From the NCBI GenBank assembly GCA_027006055.1, contig JALTKX010000259.1:1-34989 (forward strand): a stretch of 34,989 bases of DNA. The letters are read 5' to 3'. The position numbers were made by a program, and so were the translations under genes. The notes under the pieces were generated by a model, which had not been told where the DNA came from, searched no databases, and worked only from the letters and a program-made list of their open reading frames with translations. The first letter of the stretch is position 1. Each line of letters starts with the position of its first letter. Shown here in pieces: positions 19,380 to 27,853 of this stretch. Source of the stretch: Calditrichia bacterium. Its GTDB lineage: Bacteria; Calditrichota; Calditrichia; Calditrichales; J004.

Positions 19380-20420
19380 CTAATTGGCCTGTGCTAATTG
19401 TTGTTTTAAATAGTCGATGTTGGCGATGTGCATGGGGTCTTTTTTGTTGAGCAGGGCCAGGTAGTAGCTCACCCAGTCCCCCAGAACGATAAGTGAAAAA
19501 ACCTTCTCAAACACGGTTTCGCCGGAGGAATATACTTCAATAAGTTTTACGCCGCTCTTTTTTATAACCTCGATGGTGTGGGTGATGCGCATTTTAATTC
19601 TCGGCATGGGGTTTTCATTTTCCAGAAAAACGGCCATCAGGTTATCCATGCAGGGTAGTTCCATTTCCCAACCCACAATCTCGTTATGGTTCATCTCCGG
19701 CAATACGTTGCGGAAGGCCAGCACCTTGCCGTTTTCGTGCAGTTGGTTTTGCCAGCGGCGGCTGATGGTTTGCAGAAAGGGCGAGGAGGAGTAGAGCACG
19801 GGAATGTGATGATGCAGGGTTTTGGCCAGCTCCAGGGCCAAAATGTGTCCGTCGTGCCGGGTGGCGTCATGCTTGCCTGTTTCATCTTTGACAAAAGTGC
19901 CCAGCGAGGAAAGGTCTTCCTGATAATCATCGATTAAATTGTTGCGCCCAAGGGTATGGTACAGGGAAAAAAACATAAAGCCCAGGGCCATGCGCGGGGG
20001 ATAGCCCGCCGGCAGGGTGATAAGCGGCCAGCCGTTTTCCGCGGCCCGTTTGCTCAGCGTGCCCCCGGAGGATATCACCAGCACCTGCGCGCCGTTGCCG
20101 GTAACGTCATCCACGGCGCTCAGCACTTCCTCCGTGTTACCGGAATAGCTGCAGGCCACAACCAGGCTGTTGCCGTTGGCAAAGGCCGGCGCGTGATAGG
20201 TACGATGAACCGTCATGGGCACATGCAACTGCTTGAACAGGGTATCCTTAAGCAGGTCGCCGGCGATGGCCGAGCCGCCCATGCCCAGGTAAACGATGTT
20301 TTGTATGTTTTCGGTATTTAGGGAAACCCCGGCGCTGTCGCTGAGTTTTTTACCGGCGTCAATTTGAGTGTAAAAGTCGGTCAGATACTTTTTGAAATTG
20401 CTTTTATCAGGTGAATACAT
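19380..20420 (-). CDS. SIS-domain bifunctional phosphoglucose/phosphomannose isomerase family protein
   Basis: [52 protein letters not shown]; pattern of archaeal/bacterial Pgi/Pmi family. Confidence 0.85.
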   Translation of the reverse strand: MYSPDKSNFKKYLTDFYTQIDAGKKLSDSAGVSLNTENIQNIVYLGMGGSAIAGDLLKDTLFKQLHVPMTVHRTYHAPAFANGNSLVVACSYSGNTEEVLSAVDDVTGNGAQVLVISSGGTLSKRAAENGWPLITLPAGYPPRMALGFMFFSLYHTLGRNNLIDDYQEDLSSLGTFVKDETGKHDATRHDGHILALELAKTLHHHIPVLYSSSPFLQTISRRWQNQLHENGKVLAFRNVLPEMNHNEIVGWEMELPCMDNLMAVFLENENPMPRIKMRITHTIEVIKKSGVKLIEVYSSGETVFEKVFSLIVLGDWVSYYLALLNKKDPMHIANIDYLKQQLAQAN

Positions 20421-20431
20421 TTCTGCGCTCC

Positions 20432-22183
20432 TTACTTTAAGGTATGTAGGTCTGGCACGTTATTTTGCAGGAAGCCTTCGCACAGCTCCTCGATTTCACT
20501 GGCCCTGAACATCGTTTCGGCCCTGTTAAAAAGATTTTGGCACTCCTTTAAATTTACGGAATGGATTATTTTTTTCACAATGTAAAAATTAACCGGCGCC
20601 ACGCTGAACCGGCGGAGCCCCATGCCCAGCAGCAGGGGAATGGCCCTGGGTTCGGCGGCAAACTCTCCGCATACGGAAAGCGGTTTCCCCGTTTCCTCGG
20701 CGGCGCGGATGGTATGCAGGATCATTTTAAGCACGGCCGGTTCAAAAGGGTTGTAGCGGTCGGCAATACGGTTGTTGGTACGATCCACGGCCAGGGTATA
20801 TTGGGTAAGATCGTTACTGCCTATGCTGAGAAAATCGGCATAGCGGGCCAATGCCGTTGCGGTTACGGCGGCGGCCGGCGTTTCGATCATTATGCCCAGT
20901 TCCACGCTGTCGCCCGTTTCCACGCTGTTCAGGCGCAATTCCTGACGGGTTTCGTTAAACAGCTCCTTTACATGGAGTATCTCATCCACGGTGTTGATCA
21001 TGGGAATAAGGATTTTAAGCGGGCCGTGAACCGAAGCCCTGAGCATGGCCTTTAGCTGGGTTTTAAAGATGAGGGGATTGTCCAGGCTGAAGCGGATGGC
21101 CCGCCAGCCGAGAAAGGGGTTGGGCTCGCTGTATTCGGTAACGCCTTTTAACAGCTTGTCTCCGCCCAGGTCGAAGGTGCGAATGGTGCAGGGAGCGCCC
21201 TTCAGGTTTAACAGCGTTTTTTTATAAATGCTGTATTGGCAATGCTCGTCGGGGATGTTGTCCCGTTCAAAAAGCAGCGCTTCCGTGCGGAACAGGCCCA
21301 CGCCGTCGGCGGCAAACGCATGCACGCGCGAGGCCTCATGGGCAAACTCTATGTTCAGCATCAGCTCAACGCGGATACCGTCTGCTGTTTGCGTTGGCTC
21401 CTGCCATCCGCCGGGATGGAGATGACTGATCTCCTCATATTCCTTTTGCAGGGTTTTATAGCGGGCCAGCGTCTCCGCCCGGGGGTGCAGGATCACCTTT
21501 CCGTTCCTGCCGTCCAGAATAAGGGTATCCTTATTTTTTATCAGTTGGCTGAGATTGGTGTTGTTTACCATGGAGGGAATATTCAACCCCCGGGCAAAGA
21601 TGGCGGAATGCGAGGTGTAGCCGCCCTGATCGGTAAGGATGCCCAGTAACAGGTTACGGTTAAAGTTCACCGTATCCGAGGGGGAAAGATTTTCGGCCAC
21701 AATAATGGCCGGATAGCTGAGCTGATAGTCTATTCCCCTTCCCAGCAGGGCCAGTATCCACTTTTGCCGTAAATCGATGATGTCAAAGGCCCGCTCCCGG
21801 AAAAAATTATTATCCAGATTTAGGAAATGCTCGCTTTTACGGGAGAGAACGGTATTGACGGCTATGGCCGCGTGGCAGGATTTTTCCCGGATTTCACCGA
21901 GAATCTCCTCGATCAGTACTTCATCCTGTAAAAAGGCCATCTGGCTTTCGAAAATAGCGCCGAACTTTTCGCCATGGGTAAGCTGGTTGCGTTTTAAAGC
22001 GTGGTTAAGCTGCTGCAATACCTTGTTGCGGGCCCGTTCAAGCTGTGTTTGTTCCTCGCTGCTTTTGGGGGTGCTTTTGGCAATTTGTTCCAGTTCATAA
22101 CTGTAGGGCTTAAATACAAAGGCGGCGCCGATGGCAATGCCCGGCGCGGTCACTTTTGTTTCGAAAACCAGCTCTTTGTTCAT
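20432..22183 (-). CDS. ptsI: Phosphoenolpyruvate--protein phosphotransferase (PTS enzyme I)
   Basis: Phospho-His region TDQGGYTSHSAIFARGLNIPSMV, DGVGLFRTEALLFER, SIGSNDLTQYTLAVDR, catalytic Cys loop LSVCGEFAAEPRAIPLLLGMGLRRFSV. Confidence 0.96.
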   Translation of the reverse strand: MNKELVFETKVTAPGIAIGAAFVFKPYSYELEQIAKSTPKSSEEQTQLERARNKVLQQLNHALKRNQLTHGEKFGAIFESQMAFLQDEVLIEEILGEIREKSCHAAIAVNTVLSRKSEHFLNLDNNFFRERAFDIIDLRQKWILALLGRGIDYQLSYPAIIVAENLSPSDTVNFNRNLLLGILTDQGGYTSHSAIFARGLNIPSMVNNTNLSQLIKNKDTLILDGRNGKVILHPRAETLARYKTLQKEYEEISHLHPGGWQEPTQTADGIRVELMLNIEFAHEASRVHAFAADGVGLFRTEALLFERDNIPDEHCQYSIYKKTLLNLKGAPCTIRTFDLGGDKLLKGVTEYSEPNPFLGWRAIRFSLDNPLIFKTQLKAMLRASVHGPLKILIPMINTVDEILHVKELFNETRQELRLNSVETGDSVELGIMIETPAAAVTATALARYADFLSIGSNDLTQYTLAVDRTNNRIADRYNPFEPAVLKMILHTIRAAEETGKPLSVCGEFAAEPRAIPLLLGMGLRRFSVAPVNFYIVKKIIHSVNLKECQNLFNRAETMFRASEIEELCEGFLQNNVPDLHTLK

Positions 22184-22186
22184 GGA

Positions 22187-22453
22187 TTACTCTTCATGAA
22201 ATTTTTTATCAAACAACTCCTTAAGGGCGGAAAAGGCGGCTTCTTCATCCTCGCCCTCAATTTGCAGCAACACCTCGCTGCCCGGTTCCGCGGCCAGCAT
22301 CATTACCCCCATAATGCTTTTGGCGTTAACCTCCAGGCCGTCCTTAAACAGTTTTACATTGGACTTAAACTGTCCGGCTGTTTTTACCAGATGCGCCGCC
22401 GGACGGGCATGCAATCCGTGTTTGTTTAGTATGGGTAAAACTTCTTCGATCAT
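22187..22453 (-). CDS. ptsH: Phosphocarrier protein HPr
   Basis: MIEEVLPILNKHGLHARPAAHLVK...NAKSIMGVMMLAAEPGSEVLLQIEGEDEEAAFSALKELFDKKF: His15 (GLHARPA) and Ser46 (KSIMGVM) sites. Start taken at 22453, overlapping the EIID stop (ATGA), rather than the upstream track start. Confidence 0.95.
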   Translation of the reverse strand: MIEEVLPILNKHGLHARPAAHLVKTAGQFKSNVKLFKDGLEVNAKSIMGVMMLAAEPGSEVLLQIEGEDEEAAFSALKELFDKKFHEE

Positions 22454-23250
22454 ATATTTCCCGTAATTAGTTCCAGTAAAAGCGCTATCAGTATCGGTAT
22501 GGTCATGGCAAAATAGGTGCGGGCCTTTAGCACTTTTAAATAGGCCGCCGTAACAATACTCACAATAAAAATCAAAAACTCCATGGGCAACACATGCAGC
22601 GGTACCGGCGCGTTCAGTCCGGCAAGGATGCCCACGCAAAAAAGACCCAAACCCATGTAGGCCCGCTTTAAAAAACGGAAATTTTCCATTTTCAATATCC
22701 GGCAAACTTTATAGCCATCCCGGTAGCCCCGCCAAAATCCGTGGATGCGTATATAAAGATGCGGAAGGTTATATAGAATAAAGAGTAAAAGCAGTATTGT
22801 CAATTGATCTTTGGTATCATCGTACAAATAATAGCCCAATACGCCGAAGGCAAATACCGCGGGACGGATGACGCCCCAAAAAAGCTGGTCGCCCAAAGCG
22901 CCAAGCGGGCCGATAAGGGCGTTTTTAAAATGCTCTTCCTGATCCACCGAAGCCTTGCCGGCGGCGATGTCCTCCTCTAGGCGTACTATGGCCCCCAGGG
23001 CATAGGAGGCAAAATAGGGATGGGCATTAAAAAAACCGAGATGCCGGCGCAGAAAGGCATTGTAGGCGGCCGGATCGTTTTTGTATAACATGCGGGCCAG
23101 GGGGGCCAGGGCAAAACCAAAGCCCATGGAAATCATACCCTTGTAATTCCATCCGGCCTGTATAAACAGGGAACGCAGAAGAATGCTTACCTTTGCGCCA
23201 AATGAAATTCTTTTTTCCATGTGCTCCCGTTCTTGTTTCAGTGGTTTCAT
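22450..23250 (-). CDS. PTS mannose/fructose/sorbose-family transporter subunit IID
   Basis: ISFGAKVSILLRSLFIQAGWNYKGMISMGFGFALAP, LGFFNAHPYFASYALG, GPLGALGDQLFWGVIRP typical of EIID (ManZ/AgaD). Confidence 0.93.
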   Translation of the reverse strand: MKPLKQEREHMEKRISFGAKVSILLRSLFIQAGWNYKGMISMGFGFALAPLARMLYKNDPAAYNAFLRRHLGFFNAHPYFASYALGAIVRLEEDIAAGKASVDQEEHFKNALIGPLGALGDQLFWGVIRPAVFAFGVLGYYLYDDTKDQLTILLLLFILYNLPHLYIRIHGFWRGYRDGYKVCRILKMENFRFLKRAYMGLGLFCVGILAGLNAPVPLHVLPMEFLIFIVSIVTAAYLKVLKARTYFAMTIPILIALLLELITGNI

Positions 23251-23251
23251 T

Positions 23252-23941
23252 TCAGGCGGCCATTCTTATAATGACTATTAGAACGGCGGCTATCCCGATT
23301 AATGTATAATTCTTTTTGCTGTGATAAATTCCCAAAATCATGCCGATACCCGTCCCGATAAGGGCGATCTCCACAAAACGCCAGTGGATATTAAGTACCG
23401 CCGGCACCTTCAGGTACAGCATATCCAGCAACCAGGCGCCGGATTCGATACCGGTGAAAATCAAAATCACGTTGATTACAAAGTGTCCTGTAAGCGAGGC
23501 CAGTATATACGGGCCCAGCCGCACCTTTTTATTCTCCCGTCGCAGCGATTTCAGGGCGCGGTTCATTATGTGCTCATTGCGGTAGCGGGCAAAAATATCC
23601 AGTTGACCGCCCACATAGCTAAACAATACAACCAGAAAGATGGATATCAATAACAGGAAATAACCATGTTCGGCGAATATCGCGTTATATTTAATGTACA
23701 GGATGGTGCCGATAACCGAGGCGATGTTGCCGTCCGGGATAACCGAGGCCCCTATGGGCAGGTTGCTGAGCCACAACAGCTGGACCAGCGCGCCGAAATA
23801 GACGGCTTCCTGCGTATGGCCGGTGATAAGTCCGATCAGCGTGCTGGTGAAAAGGGGCTGGGATATGTTGAACTGAAAGATATATCTCTGATCCAGACAA
23901 ATAAGGCCAAAAATTATGCTGAGGAAAAGGCTATCGCTCAA
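23252..23941 (-). CDS. PTS mannose/fructose/sorbose-family transporter subunit IIC (predicted TTG start)
   Basis: Multi-TM; QPLFTSTLIGLITGHTQEAVYFGALVQLLWLSNLPIGASVIPDGNIASVIGT typical of EIIC (ManY/AgaC). Confidence 0.9.
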   Translation of the reverse strand: MSDSLFLSIIFGLICLDQRYIFQFNISQPLFTSTLIGLITGHTQEAVYFGALVQLLWLSNLPIGASVIPDGNIASVIGTILYIKYNAIFAEHGYFLLLISIFLVVLFSYVGGQLDIFARYRNEHIMNRALKSLRRENKKVRLGPYILASLTGHFVINVILIFTGIESGAWLLDMLYLKVPAVLNIHWRFVEIALIGTGIGMILGIYHSKKNYTLIGIAAVLIVIIRMAA

Positions 23942-23955
23942 GGGTCGTCTTCTCT

Positions 23956-26766
23956 TTATTCAATGCGTGTGCGTATTTCGATGGGGATGGTGGTGCGCAA
24001 TGCGTCCATCTCCCTGCTATCGAGCCAAACCGCGCCGTACAAATAATAGCCCTCGGGGGCCATTTGCGGCATTTTTTGCAAACGGATGTCTATGGTCTTA
24101 TTAACATCCGGAAAAAATGTTTCGCGGCCGCTCTCTATGCGTATGGTTTTAAAATAGTTAAAAGATTGCTTTATATCCATACTCCATTGATCCTGAGTGT
24201 CATCGCTAAAGGCGGGCAGCAGTTCCAGGGTATAGGCGCCGCTGCTTTCCGGGGTAAACACCACTTCCATTTTGGCATAGGTCATGGCGGTATTTACCAA
24301 AACCCGGTCATTGATATCCTTAACCCGGATAACGAAATCGGTGAGCCGGTTAAAATCCCTTTTATTTATCTCCAGGTTAAACACCACGTTTTTATAACGG
24401 TCGGTTACTTCAAAGCCCTGACTGTAATTCCCGTTGTGGCCCCGCAGGCGTATCTTTTTCTGTATGCCTTGCACTTGTCCCCGTATGGAGGCGCGGTAAA
24501 CGGTGGAAAAACGGTTGACGATTTTCAGCGTGGCCCGGGGCTTGTCTTGATCCCTTAGGGAGAAACGGCGCAATACCTTTGGCGTGGATTGCAGGCCGCC
24601 AAAAGCCAGGGCGCTGCTAAAGCGGGCGGTTTCCGTATGTCCGGGCGCGTTATAGTAGGTGATCTCGTAAATGCCGGGCTCCAGTTGGGCGCCTCCAAGG
24701 CGTTTTACGGCGCGGGTTGTGCGCTTGCCGTCCAGATAAAGGCTGCCCATGATCTCCCGCCCGGCGGGATCAAACAGGGTGGCGGAGAGGCGGCATTGCT
24801 CATTCCCGGGCGTCAGGGTAAGGGCCATGGACGTTGCTCCCGTGGGTATCCGTATAAAATCACGCCGCACATCGCCCACGTCCAGGCTGTGTGTTAAACG
24901 CAGGCGGTAATCCGTTTCCCGCCCGGCAAAATGGGGAATAATGACCGTCAGTGGAAAATCGAAAACCCTGTTTCGCGCGGCGGAGGCGCTAAAGAAGCCG
25001 CCGGAGAGGTAGCCTTCCACGCGGGCGCTGTAAAGCCCCGGCTTGCGCAGTCCCTCGGCATAAACGGAGATCTCGGCCGAATTGTCCTGCTTAAGGACGA
25101 TGTTCTTTTGTACGGTTTTCAGCCAGGGGGCGCTGCTTTTAAGGCGAAAGGCGCGCATCGTTTCCTGTTTTTGCTCCGGGGTGACACTGTCGGCAAAAAC
25201 GGGACTGACAAAAAAACTTTGCGGTTCGCGGATGGTGGGGAACAGTCCGGCGCTACGCCAATAGCCGGCGGTGCCTGCCGTGGTGTGCCCCGGGTTAAAG
25301 GTGCGTATGCCGTAGCCCCGGATAAGCGGGTCCGGTTTACGCAGCATCTCCCGCAACAGCTTCCAGGCGGCGGGTACCTGTATCATGCCGTAGCCCTGGT
25401 CCGGAAGGGTATAGCCCTTTATGGGCCTGGCGCTGTAACGCAAGGCGCGCTTAAGCATAAACATGTCCGGTTGATTTTCCCCCGAGGCGGAGAGCAGCAG
25501 GGCCATGGCGCCCGCGGCCTGCGGGGTGGCCATGCTGGTACCGGATTTAATACCGTAGCCGTCATACGGGGGCACGGTGGACAGGGCCGAGCCGGGAGCG
25601 ACGACGTCGGGCTTGGCGGTTTCTCCCCCGCGTGAGCTGAAGGCGAAAATTTTATCGGTTGTGATATGGGCGGCAAAGTTATCGCGCGCGTTGCGGGCGG
25701 TGTTTACCGCGCCCACGGTCAGGGCATGTTCGGCCGTGGAGGGCAGGCCGATGGAGGAGAGCCCCGGCCCTTCGTTGCCCGCGCTCAGACAAACATAAAC
25801 GTTGTTGTGGCTTTCTATCAGGTCATTGATCTGGTACTCCATCACCGAAGCGCCTTCTTCCTCGGCGCCGATACCGTAACTCATGGTGGCCACGATGGGC
25901 TGCTCCGGGTGGGCGCGGGCATATTCATCTATAAACGCGTAGGCCCGGCGCATGCTGTTGCCGGTTGTCGCCGCTCCGGAAAGCCGCTCATCTCCTATTT
26001 TAAGGGAAATAATTTGGGCGCCGGGAGCGATACCGTCAAAGCCTTGCATATGGCCTATGTTATGTCCGGCGGCAATCCCGGCCACATGGGTGCCGTGGCC
26101 GCCGGCGTCAAAATGGAAAAAGGCTTTTTCTTCATCCATATCTATTTTAAGCGCCACGCCGAACGGAGCGGGGCGCTGGCCGGGGGAGCGGAACTTTAGC
26201 GGTCGCCTGCTTTGGGCATAGTCCCGCAGCACCTTTTCATCGTGCAGGTTACCGTCGCCGTCCAGGTCAACAACGGCCCGCCATACATCGCTGCTGTCCA
26301 GAAAAACGGCCAGACCGTAGCTGTCATCCCGGCGGCCGTTGCCGTTCAGATCGGCAAATTGCGGGTTTATAAACTGCTTTTCTTCAAAAAAACCGATATA
26401 AAAAAGGGAATCCGAGGAAAGGGCTAAAAAAGAACCGTGGCCGTACAGGCGGCGTCCGTCGGGGGCCTGCAAAAACTCTTCGTTGTTTTCCCTTCCGCTT
26501 TCGGCCGGATCGAGGGGGATGTCGCCCTCGCCGGAAAAATCGCGCACATCAATCACTTTAACCGTGTCCCGGGGAGTATCGCGCAATCCCGGCACGCTCA
26601 TATCAACGCCGCTGTCAATCACCATAATGATCACCCCCCGTCCGTCATGGTCGGGATGCGCTTGTGTAAAGATATCCGCGCCGATGGCCTGACGGTCTAA
26701 AAAAGTATAGTTGTTTTGAGCGGTGAGAATGAATGCAAGGGAAAACAGATAGAAAAAGGAACGCAT
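23956..26766 (-). CDS. Secreted S8 (subtilisin-like) serine peptidase, large, possibly TPPII-like
   Basis: Signal peptide MRSFFYLFSLAFILTAQ; catalytic Asp IMVIDSGVDMS, His GHGTHVAGIAAG, Ser SGTSMATPQAAGAMALL; long beta-rich C-terminal half. Confidence 0.9.
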   Translation of the reverse strand: MRSFFYLFSLAFILTAQNNYTFLDRQAIGADIFTQAHPDHDGRGVIIMVIDSGVDMSVPGLRDTPRDTVKVIDVRDFSGEGDIPLDPAESGRENNEEFLQAPDGRRLYGHGSFLALSSDSLFYIGFFEEKQFINPQFADLNGNGRRDDSYGLAVFLDSSDVWRAVVDLDGDGNLHDEKVLRDYAQSRRPLKFRSPGQRPAPFGVALKIDMDEEKAFFHFDAGGHGTHVAGIAAGHNIGHMQGFDGIAPGAQIISLKIGDERLSGAATTGNSMRRAYAFIDEYARAHPEQPIVATMSYGIGAEEEGASVMEYQINDLIESHNNVYVCLSAGNEGPGLSSIGLPSTAEHALTVGAVNTARNARDNFAAHITTDKIFAFSSRGGETAKPDVVAPGSALSTVPPYDGYGIKSGTSMATPQAAGAMALLLSASGENQPDMFMLKRALRYSARPIKGYTLPDQGYGMIQVPAAWKLLREMLRKPDPLIRGYGIRTFNPGHTTAGTAGYWRSAGLFPTIREPQSFFVSPVFADSVTPEQKQETMRAFRLKSSAPWLKTVQKNIVLKQDNSAEISVYAEGLRKPGLYSARVEGYLSGGFFSASAARNRVFDFPLTVIIPHFAGRETDYRLRLTHSLDVGDVRRDFIRIPTGATSMALTLTPGNEQCRLSATLFDPAGREIMGSLYLDGKRTTRAVKRLGGAQLEPGIYEITYYNAPGHTETARFSSALAFGGLQSTPKVLRRFSLRDQDKPRATLKIVNRFSTVYRASIRGQVQGIQKKIRLRGHNGNYSQGFEVTDRYKNVVFNLEINKRDFNRLTDFVIRVKDINDRVLVNTAMTYAKMEVVFTPESSGAYTLELLPAFSDDTQDQWSMDIKQSFNYFKTIRIESGRETFFPDVNKTIDIRLQKMPQMAPEGYYLYGAVWLDSREMDALRTTIPIEIRTRIE

Positions 26767-26850
26767 GGCATTACCCCGGCCTAAGGCTGTTGATTTGTTT
26801 TTAGAGTTTTATACCCGGCCGGACATGGGAAAAGCCGGGCAACGGTTGTG

Positions 26851-27735
26851 TTATTGAATTTTTCCCGTACCCGGCGCGGATTGGCTGCTGATAGGCAGTT
26901 GCGCGTCCCGGGCACAGCGGAATCCAATAAACTCAAAACGCACGCCGGGATTAAAAAAGCTGCGATAGCTGGCGCGCATGTACTTGCCGCTGCGATTCCA
27001 CGAAGCGCCGCGCAGGGAACGGTAAAAGCCTTTTTCCGGACCGCGGGGGTTGCGTTGCTCCCCGGCCTGATAGCGGTCGGCATACCAGTCGGCCACCCAT
27101 TCCAGTACATTGCCGTTCAGATCATACAGGCCAAAGCGGTTGGGAGGATAGCTGGCCACCGGAGCGGTATAGACATAGCCGTCATCGTAGCCCTCCACCA
27201 CGGGAAAATGAAACTTTACGCGCCGCATGGACTCATCGGCGATGTTCTCGTAATTTTTTCCATAACCTTTGCTGCCCTGAAAAACGTAATCATAATTCAT
27301 CCGGCCCCCGCGTGCGGCATATTCCCACTCCGCTTCGGTGGGCAGGCGTTTCCCGGCCCAGCGGGCATAGGCGGCGGCCTGCTTCCAGGTAACGTTCACC
27401 ACGGGGTGATTACCCCGGTTCCATGCCGGTTGCCTGGGCATTTTACGGCGCGTGGCCTTTGTAAACTCCCGGAACTGGGCCACGGTAACCTCGGTCTCAT
27501 CCATATAAAAGTCATCGATGTAAACGCGGTGAACCGGTTGTTCATTCTCGGCGTTTTCGGAACCCATGTTGAACCAGCCGCCGGGGACCAGGGCCATGCC
27601 GGCCACCGTCGGGTACATTTCCACGCGGGAGACGGCCTTGGGTTTAGAGGCGGCGGGCGGCTCCTTTTTGGTAAGCAGTCCGTCGCCGCAGGCGCTCAGA
27701 ATAAAAACAAGGGAAAGGGTCAGGATAAATCTCAT
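26851..27735 (-). CDS. SUMF1/EgtB/FGE-sulfatase domain lipoprotein (start probably 27735; track start 27804)
   Basis: Lipoprotein signal MRFILTLSLVFILSACGDG; MALVPGGWFNMGSENAENEQPVHRVYIDDFYMDETEVTVAQFREF, RLPTEAEWEYAARGG, SLRGASWNR, FIGFRCARD. Confidence 0.92.
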   Translation of the reverse strand: MRFILTLSLVFILSACGDGLLTKKEPPAASKPKAVSRVEMYPTVAGMALVPGGWFNMGSENAENEQPVHRVYIDDFYMDETEVTVAQFREFTKATRRKMPRQPAWNRGNHPVVNVTWKQAAAYARWAGKRLPTEAEWEYAARGGRMNYDYVFQGSKGYGKNYENIADESMRRVKFHFPVVEGYDDGYVYTAPVASYPPNRFGLYDLNGNVLEWVADWYADRYQAGEQRNPRGPEKGFYRSLRGASWNRSGKYMRASYRSFFNPGVRFEFIGFRCARDAQLPISSQSAPGTGKIQ

Positions 27736-27853
27736 AGGTTTCAACTTTAGTGATTTTAAAATCTTATCGGAGGGAATGGAGCGATCTTGACCGGGGAGAA
27801 GCAAAGAAATGGTATTGTTCAGAACAGGGACGCTTTTTCAGGCCGCCGGTTTG

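Noticed and set aside
24931-25635. ORFs of 100-230 aa on the + strand opposite the S8 protease, POP, metK and kinase genes
   Set aside because: Antisense to confidently identified proteins, no recognisable motifs; composition artefacts.
26814-26839. CCCGGC/GCCGGG stem between SUMF1 and S8 protease as a terminator
   Set aside because: Only 6 bp with a 14-nt loop and no T-tract on the minus strand; insufficient for a terminator call.
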